Below, piece by piece: positions 26,485 to 36,315 of a stretch of DNA of 64,000 nt. The stretch lies in the NCBI RefSeq assembly GCF_003369915.1, contig NC_046677.1:11408001-11472000 (forward strand), written 5' to 3'. This stretch comes from Drosophila miranda (lineage: Eukaryota; Arthropoda; Insecta; Diptera; Drosophilidae). Numbering within the stretch: position 1 is the stretch's first letter; each line of letters opens with the position of its first letter. The notes beneath the pieces are model-generated. The model did not search any database, was not told where the DNA came from, and saw only the letters and a list, made by a program, of their open reading frames with translations. Both the position numbers and the translations under genes were made by a program.

Positions 26485-27219
26485 GGTTTTGCTCTGGATT
26501 TTGCTGATTTTAATAAAGATATTTCTTGATGAAAACTAGTGTAGAAATAACGATATAGGGGATAATATTTTATGAAGTACTAGTATTTATATGTAATGTA
26601 AAAAGAAAAACAGAGGGGATACGACTATTCCCATGCCGCCCAGATATCTGATATGTTCATATCAAAAGGAAATGTCAAGAGATATATTATAATATTAAGC
26701 CAAGATGAAGGTTACCCGCAGGATCCCAGGAAAAAGTGCAGACCGAGGGGCGCTGCCGCAAAACTCGCCACACTTATAGCCATACACTCAGAGATTTGTG
26801 GCGTAGTAAAAGGAAACACAGCCAAATACAGACATAGTGCAATTAAACACCAGTAAAATTAATATTTAATTCAAATATGAAATATATTTTGATCAAATGT
26901 AAGGGAAAACCCTTTCCTTTTACAATTTTCATTGGAAGAAATAAAGAATGAGGGGCGCTGCCGCATGACGCATAGCCACAGAGGTACCTCAGCTTAGAGT
27001 TACCTCATGCAAATGGTTTGGATTGGTTGAGGTTCGCTTTCTACTGTCCCGGAAAAACTATATTAGGCGTAAAGTCTCGGATTTTTCCATCAAAAATACA
27101 CAATATTACAAAAAACACTACAACAAACAGAAACACTACAACAGTTAAACACACAAAAATAAACTAAATAATTACACCAAAATCCACCTAAAAACACTGA
27201 ACACTTCTTACACCACGAA
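26485..27219. other. divergent intergenic region between the two CFAP299-like genes
   Basis: It contains the 5' flanks of both genes and the presumed centre of the mirrored receptor/CFAP299 arrangement. It also holds two copies of a GC-rich repeat word and one AT-rich repeat copy, listed separately. No gene is seen. Confidence 0.65.
26715..26970. repeat. GC-rich dispersed repeat, two copies, with AT-rich repeat between
   Basis: GAGGGGCGCTGCCGCA occurs at about 26746-26761 and again at 26951-26966. The first copy is preceded by GGATCCCAGG, the second followed by TGACGCATAGCC. The reverse complement of both contexts recurs at 42.53-42.60 kb. Between them, 26870-26936 matches the AT-rich repeat at 8.4 kb. 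The class is unknown. Confidence 0.6.
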
Positions 27220-27996
27220 ATGGGCAGTCATCAAGTGGACTTAAGTGTCTTAGATTTCGATACATACAATGATTACATCAACTCCTTTGCCACTGCAGAC
27301 GATGAACGCTTTCTGAGCAACCAAAAGATCATTAAATCTATTGTACAGCTGGGATACCGCACCACCAAGGTCCCCTACGACAACGATGAGTTCGATAGAC
27401 GTGTGCTTATTGCCGAACAGGCCATCAGACCAAAGACTACCACGATGGGGCTGTTGGGCGATTTTATGTCACCCTCGAACAATGATCCAGTGCTGCTAGA
27501 GTTTAAGCGACGCGAAGTACCCAATTTGAATAAGTATTTATCGGTAAGTGCGCTGTGCTACTTAGACATATTTTCTAGGATAAATGATGATGGCTCTTCA
27601 CAGACCATAGTGTTTACTTCATATATATCCAGTGATGGTTATGAGATCTCTGGTTACATAGATCTGGACAGCAGTTGGCGCATGGGCGGCAGCGATACAA
27701 AGAAAATTGACTGGCAGTGCGTCTTTGAGGGCCGTTGTCGTGTGAGGCCCATGGCCCATCATTTGAGCTATTCGAATGCACGCTACAATATGGTCAAGTA
27801 TACGCACAGCGATAACTATTTGGTGATGCACGATCATCATTTTGGTCTGTTGTTTATGCACAAGGGCGATCACAAAATTATCACAGTCGGTGGCCAGGTT
27901 AATTTGTATTCGAGAAATGCCAAAAGATCGATGGTATACTCTCCCAAATTAGGATATGTGGTATTCTACGACCATCTAGTACGCAAGAAGGTATAA
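27220..27996 (+). CDS. CFAP299-like protein, short form (copy B)
   Basis: Best read as two exons, 27220-27543 and 27604-27996, giving 238 residues. The proposed 60-nt intron (GTAAGT to CACAG) is a multiple of three and has no stop, so the frame also stays open without splicing (258 residues). Splicing is preferred: it joins KYLS to TIVFTSYISS, which aligns with KEIS to SIIFIST at the exon junction of the minus-strand paralogue. Family features are the N-terminal YNDYINSF, the core EISGYIDLDS and the C-terminal VVFYDHLVRKK. A role in cilia or sperm flagella is known for the family; its role here is inferred. It starts head to head with copy A and is followed by a receptor gene on the same strand. 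Confidence 0.82.
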   Translation: MGSHQVDLSVLDFDTYNDYINSFATADDERFLSNQKIIKSIVQLGYRTTKVPYDNDEFDRRVLIAEQAIRPKTTTMGLLGDFMSPSNNDPVLLEFKRREVPNLNKYLSVSALCYLDIFSRINDDGSSQTIVFTSYISSDGYEISGYIDLDSSWRMGGSDTKKIDWQCVFEGRCRVRPMAHHLSYSNARYNMVKYTHSDNYLVMHDHHFGLLFMHKGDHKIITVGGQVNLYSRNAKRSMVYSPKLGYVVFYDHLVRKKV

Positions 27997-28544
27997 GGTT
28001 TGAAGCAGAAGATCGTCAAAACTTAGAAGCATTTTCAAAGACAAATCTAAGAACAATTTGCTGCCGAAAACTATGGAATTTCCGAAGCACTACCCTCACA
28101 CCGGAAGAACCATCATCCAGAACTGATGCCACTATTTCGCGACACTTTTCAAATTTAAGTCTAAATGTAGTACGAGCATTAAAACATGAAATATTTATCT
28201 CAATGAGAGACAACATTTTATTGGCCACGATCCAAGTGGATCACTCTTTCTCTTTAAGATCCCTATGATCCGTAATTGTTTAGAATATGTTGAGCAAAAC
28301 AAACCCCAGAGGGTGCTCTCTCTCTCTCTCTCGTGTATATCCACTCAACTGCTTTTAATTTTAGCATAGCTCTAATTCCGATTCCGATTCGGATTTAGCT
28401 CTCATTGCATTGCAGACCTCCGAGCAACACAGTGCATATTGTGTCGAAATATTTTCGCGCTTCAGGTTTTACATCATCAGGCGGAAAAACCATTAGGAAT
28501 AATCTCCTACTTCAAATGGAAAACCCAAAGTTATAGTTCATAAA
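27997..28544. other. intergenic region before receptor copy C
   Basis: It holds the 3' flank of the CFAP299-like gene, a (CT)n run at 28316-28332 and the upstream region of receptor copy C. No gene is seen. Confidence 0.6.
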
Positions 28545-31500
28545 ATGTGGTCATTATTTAATATATATTTAGTGCTGATTCTGCTGTCATTAGCCGGAGC
28601 TAGACAGCAGTTTATGGTGGGTAAGTTTCGCACGAAATTGGGTCACTGTCTCAAGGGCTGCGTACATTTTTGCGTACATTTTCTAGGCAGCATCTTTACA
28701 TCGGACAAGGATGAAGCAGAAATTGCATTTCGCACAGCAGTGGATCGGGCAAATATATTGGAACGAAATATAGAACTTGTTCCGACTGTGGTGTATGCCA
28801 ATACGGATGATAGTTTTATTATTGAAAAGATGGGTACGAAATAATGAAAATTCTCGAAGTATTCTTTGTAATCGGTCTTCTTTCAGTTTGCAATTTGATT
28901 TCCCAAGGGGTTATAGCCATTTTTGGACCCAGTACAGGCAGTAGTTCGGGTCAATACAGAAACAACTTATCAAAAATTCAAGAAAATACAATATTTGTTT
29001 AATCTCTTTCAGATATTATTGCCTCGATTTGCAATACCCTAGACATACCTCACATTGTCTACGATTGGCTGCCCAATGAGTCCATCCCAGATCGCCAGCA
29101 CTCCACCATGACCCTGAATGTACATCCCGATAACTTATTGCTATCCCAAGGATTTGCAGAAATAGTACAGAGTTTTGGCTGGCGAAGTTTTACGATTATC
29201 TATGAATCGGATAGGGGTATCTAGAACCTCTTTATGCAAAATGATTATCTAATTTTGTTCTCCCTTTTAGAGCTCCAACAATTGCAGGATATTTTACAAA
29301 TCGGTGAACCCAGCAACATGCCCACTACAATGAAACAGCTTGGTCCAGATGAGGACTACAGACCCTTTTTAAAGGAAATTAAACTATCCACAGATAATTG
29401 TTTGATTGTGCATTGTTCGCCCTCGAATCTATTGAGTCTCTTGCAACAGGCAAACGAACTGAAAATGTTGGGGGAATATCAGGTGGAGTTAGATAGAAAG
29501 AAGTATTATAGAACCTAGTAACGACTATATTCTTTACAGAGTGTCTTCATACCCCTTCTGGACACACACACTGTGGACTTCGGTGAACTCTCTGGCGTGG
29601 ATGCAAACATAACGACAGTTCGTCTGATGGATCCCACAGATTTTCACATCAAGAATGTGGTTCACGATTGGGAAGAGCATGAGAAAAGAGACGGACGCTA
29701 CTACAAAGTAGATCCAGGTCGGGTTAAGACACTGATGATACTCCTCAACGATGCAGTCTGGCTGTTCTCCAAAGGTTTGACGGAACTGGGAATTCTCGAA
29801 GAACTGAAAGCCCCTGAGGTGGAATGCAAAAGGAAAAAGTCCTGGCCCCATGGCAGACGTATTATAGAGTTTATGAAAGCGGTAAGAGGATATATGTTGA
29901 ACCCATCAAAGATATTCTCTCTTGAAATATCTATATTTTTTAGCGGTCTGATGAGGCCTCCACGGGTCGCATTGATTTTAATGAGTACGGCCAGCGAAGC
30001 TTCTTCACCTTACGCTTCATGGAAGTGAATGCTGGTGGATATTTGGATCTGGCCACCTGGGATCCCGTCAATGGTTTGGATATCCTCAACGATGATGAGG
30101 AAAGCGAAAAACGAGTGGGTCAAAAGTTATCAAACAAAACCTTTATTATATCCTCTCGTTTGGGAGCGCCCTTTCTCACTCTAAAAGAACCCGAGGAGGG
30201 TGAGGTGCTCTACGGAAACGCCCGATACGAGGGCTACTCCATAGATCTCATAGATGCCATCGCTCAAATGCTAAATTTTAAGTACGAATTCCGTATGTCA
30301 CCCGATGGCAGATATGGATCCCGCAATCCAACCACACAACTGTGGGATGGCATTGTGAGGCAACTAATCGATGGGGTAAGTGGAGTTTATAATTATAAAC
30401 TATATATTTTAAGCATCTTCTTCCTAGAATGCTGATCTGGGCATCTGTGATCTGACAATGACCTCATCCAGACGTCAGGCTGTGGATTTTACGCCACCCT
30501 TTATGACCCTGGGCATCAGCATACTGTTCTCAAAGCCGCCGATACCACCCACCGATCTATTCTCATTCCTGTCGCCCTTCTCCTTGGATGTGTGGATCTA
30601 TATGGGCTCGGCATATCTGTTTATATCGCTGCTGCTCTTCGCTCTGGCCCGTATGGCGCCCGACGACTGGGAGAATCCGCATCCCTGCAAGGAACCCGAG
30701 GAAGTTGAGAATATCTGGTCGATAATGAACACCACATGGCTGTCGATTGGATCGTTGATGGGACAAGGCTGCGATATATTGCCCAAGTAGGTGGGAGCTT
30801 TTTCACAGGGATTTACATTAATATAACGATCCTTTTTTAGGGCTGCCTCAACCCGTTTAGTGACTGGAATGTGGTGGTTCTTTGCTCTCATGATGTTGAA
30901 CTCCTATACAGCCAATTTGGCTGCCTTTCTGACTAACTCTCGCCAGGGTAACTCCATCAGTAATGCCGAGGATCTGGCTGCCCAGACCAAGATCAAATAT
31001 GGTGCCATGCTGGGCGGCTCCACTTTGGGTTTCTTTCGCGACTCTAACTTTACGACATATCAAAAAATGTGGACCGCCATGGAGAGTGCAAGTCCATCGG
31101 TATTTACCAAAACAAATGACGAAGGTGTTGAGAGGGTGCAGAAGGGCAAGAATCTCTATGCCTTCATGATGGAGTCCACCACTTTGGAGTACAATGTAGA
31201 GAGAAAGTGCGATCTTGTGCAGATCGGTGGCTGGTTGGACTATAAAAGCTATGGCATTGCAATGCCTTTTAGTAAGTCCACTATCATCAGCAGAAGATGA
31301 TAGACTTTACATCCATATTTCTTCCTTAGATTCTCCGTATCGCAAACAGATCAGTGGAGCAGTCCTGAAGCTGGGAGAGCTGGGCAACCTGGCGGAGCTG
31401 AAGCGCAAGTGGTGGAAGGAGATGCATGGCGGCGGCAGCTGTGAGAAGAGCGAGGATGGTGGCGGCGACACCCCCGAATTGGGTCTGGAAAATGTGGGCG

Positions 31501-32185
31501 GTGTATTCCTGGTGCTGGGATTAGGTCTGCTCTCGGCTATGGTTTTAGGATGCACGGAATTCTTTTGGAATGTGAAATCGGTGGCCATTGAAGAGAAGGT
31601 AAGTCATATTTAATATATTCTTAAGTCAGAATTCTGTTTGATTACAATCTTTTCCCAAAACAGATCTCTCTCAAGGAAGCCTTACGATCGGAAGTTTTTT
31701 TTGCAATGAAAATTTGGATTACCACAAAGCCAGTACACACCAGCTCTGGTTCCGGCAGCTCATCCTCATCCTCCAGTTCTAGCTCATCTTCAAAATCTGG
31801 CAAATCCCGTTCAAGTCGTTCTAAGCCCTCGTCGACATCGAAACCTTTATCCATAAAGAGTCTTAAGAGCTTGGCCGATCCCGATATAGAGGCTTCGGTT
31901 CATAATAAGCTGAAGAAAATCGGCTCTATGTTCTCACTGAAATCCCAGAAGACTCCTCCACCGGAAATTGTCTGGAAAGTGGATAAGTCAACACAAATGG
32001 ATGAAGTTCTGGAACCCGAAGAAGAGCCAGAGATTATACCACTGCCAGAGCAACCACACCATCGCCATCATCATCATCACCATCACCGCCATCACCACCA
32101 TCATCAGGAGGAGATGGATCAGGACCATCAGATGGAACCATCTAAGAACCAACGCGCCAGCAAATTGAGTAATGGTGTACCTTAA
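28545..32185 (+). CDS. ionotropic glutamate receptor, kainate type (clumsy-like), copy C, with an apparent frameshift
   Basis: Eleven coding exons: 28545-28620, 28687-28833, 28887-28949, 29013-29217, 29271-29482, 29540-29881, 29944-30375, 30428-30786, 30841-31271, 31330-31598 and 31664-32185. They would give about 1018 residues, but exon 4 is 205 nt where phase demands 204. The run of four A at 29160-29163, after GGATTTGCAG, shifts the frame and leads to TGA. Everything else is intact: signal peptide, TMTSSRR binding arginine, [19 protein letters not shown] and M4 near residue 800. The pore loop reads GSLMGQG, with G at the Q/R position. The C-tail of about 170 residues is Ser- and His-rich, unlike the other copies. 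Either a sequencing error or a young null allele would explain the break. It is mirrored to copy B. Confidence 0.85.
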
Positions 32186-33743
32186 GACCTTAAATGGCAT
32201 ACAATTCGCATCATTAGTACTTTTTACAACTATTTCCAGTCGTGATGTGTATCGCAATACTCTTTCAACCCATAAATAAACTTAAATCTTATTGTTAGAC
32301 GGGATCCAGTAACACTATTCCCAAGACTAAACCCTACACTAAATGTTTTTAACAAGTATTTTTACTATAATGCCATACAAATTTAAAAATTGCAGAATGT
32401 TCTTACTACAAACCTCCTTTAATCCAAGGAAAAAGCATTTAAATATTCCCTTTGTTAAAAATAAAGTTTCAATGGATCCCAGCGGAAATTCTTGAATCGT
32501 AAAATGTTTTTAAGATGCCTTTTAAAAGTCTCTATCAAAGTCTATAACCTTCCAGAACGACATATAAAATATACAAATATGTTATCAACTTTCTATTGTA
32601 GAACCGCATGTCCTTAGTGATATGTATAAACGATTTTTCAACACCTCGTAAATGTTCTACAATATGCATATACAATATTATTTCCTAAAGAAGTATCATT
32701 GCAAAGACCTTTCCTCTTACTTATTATTTTTCTTCACGTTTTGAGTTAATTAACACATCACACAATTTTTCTAGGGGTTTTTGTAATTTTTATTTGTTTT
32801 GTTCAGGTTTTTTAAATTTTTTTTCTATTTGTTTTTATTTTTTTCTTCTTTTTTTGTATTTTATAATTTTTTCATTTAATTCAATTAATTTAAATTATTT
32901 TGGGCATAAATAAATTGCTTTAATCTTTTTTTAATTGCTTTTTTCATTAATTGCAAATCGAATAAGATATTAAATCATGTCATGTCATGCCTAAAGTTCA
33001 TAAATTATAACTATTGTTTCAATAATGAATAATATTTTAAATACTTAAGATTTTTCATTGACATTACGCTGCTCCGAGTTTATGTTTGTATATTTATAAT
33101 ATTTCATTTACGTTTATGTTTGTTAAACATTTAATTGTTACATTAATTAATTATTTGCAAAGCTAATTGAATACGTTTAGTGTTTCATTCAGTTTTGTAA
33201 GGTACATTATTTGTTGCTTTCCTCCTGCATTTTTGTTTTTTGTTTTTTTTTTTTTGGATTTTCTGTTGAGCTTCTATCGCACAATTTGCTAAGTCTTTAC
33301 TATTACTATTATAATTTGTTATATCACTAAATATATATATATTTATATATCATACAAAAATACGGAGTTTGGATAATTGCATTAGAGAGAATCTATGAGA
33401 ACACTTGGACAAATAGGGATATTAACGGAATGAGAAAGCCAAGATATTTGTTAACAATTATGGGAAATTTCTATAGCTAGATATATTTATATACAAAATC
33501 GATTGGAAATTAAAGAGGATTAATTCTTATAGTTAAAATATAAATTACAATACTTTTTTTTTGTTAAATTTTCTTGTTTGGAGTATTTCCTTTTTGTTGA
33601 TTTTGCTTTTTAGCAGAACTTAAAAGTACATTTTTCATATATTTTTTTGGACAACTTTTCTAAGTGTTTTTATATTGTTTTTAGGGTCGATATTTCTATG
33701 GTTTTTCTACAAAGACCATGTCTACGGAACTGCGGCGTTTTGG
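32186..33743. other. AT-rich convergent intergenic region
   Basis: The 3' flanks of receptor copy C (plus) and Atg18b (minus) meet here. An AATAAA at 32275-32280, about 90 bp after the receptor stop, is a likely poly(A) signal. The remainder is AT-rich with long T runs and no gene. Confidence 0.65.
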
Positions 33744-35297
33744 TCAATCTTTGGCCGCAATGGCGACGGGCGGAAATTGTCGCTCATCGTAGAGCTTCGT
33801 TGGAGTGTCGATGGCATCGCAGAGTTTTCGGAATTTGGCGGAATCTGAGGAGATACAGAAATAGGATAAGGTTTTCCTGGTTGAAATTAATGCTAACCCT
33901 CACCTGACATGGCATCCGCCTGATCTCCTCTGAGAATGCTCGCATAGCTGTTATCCGGCATGGGATCGGGATTCTCAATGAGCACACTGGCCGCACAGCT
34001 CTTGAGCAGCGTCAGCGATTGCGGTGTGGTCACGGGCTTGGCCTGCATCTTCAGAACACTCTCGCTCAGCTGCAACTCGATGACATCCTCCAGGGCTCCC
34101 CTCAGATCATGGACCGCTAGCAGCTTGCAGGAACCTCCTCGCTCTGCATTGAACTCGTGAACGTAGAGGAAACCATCCTCGCAGGCTATCAGCAGACGCA
34201 GCTCCTTCTGCACTCGCGTCAGGGCACAGATGTGCTTGAGTCCCGCCTGAGCCAGCACAACTGTGGCAAAGGATCGATCTTGGGCCAGGACATCGCTGAC
34301 CTGCGTCGAATGAAGCAGCGATGATACCGCCTTGGTGAACATGCCTCCCCAACTGGCAACGGGCGTCGCAGTGGCCTCTTCCGTTTCTGGTGGAGCCGAC
34401 GCCGCAGATTCCTTGGAGGCTTTGTCCGATTTGGCAGCCACTTCCGCTGAAAGAAAAAAAGTTTAGTCTTGAAGCAATCATGGTGATATCATCGTTTCAC
34501 TCACCAATTGCCTTCAGTTCCACAGACTCCACGGCCCGCGCATCGATCTTAAAGATGTGTACCGTCTCCGTGTTGGAGGAGGCGCACAGGAAATCCCCGC
34601 TCGCCGCAAAGACCAGGGAAGCAATCCGCACACAACTCACTCCTCGCCGAAACTCCTGCACCCTCTGGCCATTCTTCACACAAAACACGCGTATCACAGT
34701 GCCCCGCTCCGAGGCGGTAGCCAGCAGCGCTCCACTGGGCGAGAATGTCAGCGCTGAGAGGGGCGTGTCGTGGGCTTTGATGGTCATCCCCGTCCTCAGC
34801 TTATTCGCATTGAAGATGCGCAGCTCTCCGCTGGACTGGCAGACGGGGAAGGCCAAATGTGAGTTCAGAGACAGGGCACAGAGCCCCAGCTCATTGGGCG
34901 CTATGTTCTCGATGGAATGCAGGATCTTCATGTCGCGTATGTCGTGGATGTGTATGCTCTCCGCCAAGCAGACAATCAATCGCTGGCGATTCATCCGCAC
35001 GCACAGGATCTCCGATGGATAGAAGCAGTTGCAAATGTCCTGCTTCTTCTTGAAGTGCAGCATCTTGAGGCAATTGGGTTTCTGGGAGGTGACCAGCACC
35101 ACCAGCGAGCTATTGAACAGACGCTCTACAATCCGTATCTGCTCTGTATTGTCCTTGGCAAAGATCTCCTCAACCTTGTCCTGTCCGGCTATCGAGTAGA
35201 GCCTCAGGCCCGCGGGGCTCAAGACGGACAGTGAGCTGTAAAGCGCAGATTTGACCATTAACACATGATCTTTCATAGTCTTAAGTTTAGTTTTCAT
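33744..35297 (-). CDS. Atg18b: Atg18b, WIPI2-type PROPPIN WD-repeat protein
   Basis: Three exons (35297-34505, 34446-33904, 33844-33744) encode up to 478 residues. PROPPINs are seven-bladed beta-propellers that bind PI3P/PI(3,5)P2 at forming autophagosomes. The FRRG lipid-binding motif is present (QEFRRGV, about residue 212), as are the blade segments NRQRLIVCLAESIHIHDIRDMKILH and PLSALTFSPSGALLATASERG in split form, and SSNTETVHIFK. An Ala/Ser/Glu-rich insert with WGGMFTKAVSSLL follows, as in WIPI1/2 blade 6. The C-terminus ends AAKD. The first ATG lies only about 13 bp beyond the 3' end of a U4 gene on the same strand, so the first codons may instead be U4 3' flank. A start at the next Met (residue 8) or Met 14 is possible. 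I recall the fly orthologue as CG8678. Confidence 0.93.
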
Positions 35298-35310
35298 ATT
35301 TATTGGATAA

Positions 35311-35453
35311 TTAGCCCTCTCGGGCTTGCAAAAATTGCCGTAGTGGACGGTATTTCACGTCCCCATGGCGGGGTATTGGTTAAAGTTTTCAACTAGCAAT
35401 AACCGCACCTCAGTAGAACTTCATCGGTTACGGTATTGCCACTGCGCAAAGAT
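35311..35453 (-). ncRNA. snRNA:U4: U4 spliceosomal snRNA (canonical)
   Basis: On the minus strand the RNA begins ATCTTTGCGCAGTGGCAATA, the U4 strand that pairs with U6 in stem II. The 5' stem-loop with its K-turn follows (the 15.5K/Prp31 site), then ATTGCTAGTTGAAAACTTT with the stem I strand. The central ACCCCGCCATGGGGACG segment comes next, then the Sm site AATTTTTG (35333-35340) and a terminal hairpin AGCCC-GAGA-GGGCT. The length of about 143 nt fits U4. A consensus Pol II snRNA promoter lies upstream. I recall a U4 gene at 39B in D. melanogaster, in agreement with this neighbourhood. U4 chaperones U6 in the U4/U6.U5 tri-snRNP. Confidence 0.95.
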
Positions 35454-35478
35454 AACTTGACATTCGAAATCATTGCTT

Positions 35479-35515
35479 TCTCCATGCCGGCGCAGCCAGA
35501 ACTGGTTGGGAATTA
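35479..35515 (-). promoter_or_regulatory. snRNA promoter: PSEA and PSEB of U4
   Basis: PSEA occupies 35515-35495 (begins TAATTCCCAACCAGTT, ends CTGGC), 42-62 bp upstream of the RNA start. PSEB, CATGGAGA, occupies 35486-35479. The 8-bp gap between them is the spacing known for Drosophila snRNA genes transcribed by RNA polymerase II through SNAPc. Confidence 0.93.
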
Positions 35516-36315
35516 TAAGGTCACGAGAACCTCCAGCAAACAGTTACGCATTTTCGGGCTGCCCAAAAAACACTGCATGCTTTTGGGCTACTGTACTGTT
35601 GTTGTGGCCACTGCAGTTTTGTTGTTGCAGCTGCATCCCTTGCTTGAGATTTTAAGGGGTGTGAGATTCGAAGTTAAGGGAGGTTTTGTGTGCAGTCCGG
35701 TGTTGTTTGAGTAGACAGGCAGCAGCTGCACTTTATGTATTGATTAACTCAGAAATGTTTTTGCTTGATATAATGTAAGCCAAAATAACACCAAAAATCA
35801 TGTATGGAAAATAATGATCAGTCGATCAGGAACCAATTTTGTTGCATTATTTTCTATGTGTTTCATTTACATAAATTATAGCATTTCAACCTCTCTTTGA
35901 AATCTAAGAAGAAGAACTCTAAGAAAATATCAATAGAAATTGAAAAATTCTTCATAAAAAAGGAGAAAAATTTAAAAATATTAATACAATTTAATAACCA
36001 TTGGAGCCCAGTGGGATTTGAACCCAGGGTATGCGGACAGGCTGTCCGCGGCGCCTGTTGAGCGCACCGAGCAACTACAAGTACGAGTGAGACGGCACTA
36101 TAACGCTGAGGCGCTAGGCATGAGGCGCTAGGCATGACCCAAATTTCTACCTTTTGAATTTTCTATTCACCCAATTTCTATATTTTACTTATTTACTTCT
36201 TTTTTTCTTTGAATTAAAACTATGCCCATAAGTGAGATCAAGCTGCACATTTTGCACTTTGTACGTACTTAGTACCTATTGCTTACTACTTAGTTTAGTA
36301 CCTATTCTAATCGAA
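35516..36315. other. intergenic region
   Basis: It lies between the U4 promoter and the 3' end of the ANKLE1-like gene. It contains a tRNA-like segment and a 14-bp tandem duplication (GAGGCGCTAGGCAT at 36108-36121 and 36122-36135). Confidence 0.6.
36004..36075 (-). other. tRNA-like segment (pseudogene or SINE-like), not a complete tRNA
   Basis: The minus strand has a perfect Pol III B-box (GGTTCAAATCC at 36024-36014) in a T-arm with stem TGGG/CCCA. It also has a hairpin GCGGA-CAGCCTG-TCCGC with a 7-nt loop, and a D-arm-like GTTG...CAAC. AGGCGCC before the hairpin recalls tRNA-Leu. The acceptor stem cannot be closed and loop position 33 is not T, so a functional tRNA is unlikely. Confidence 0.35.
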
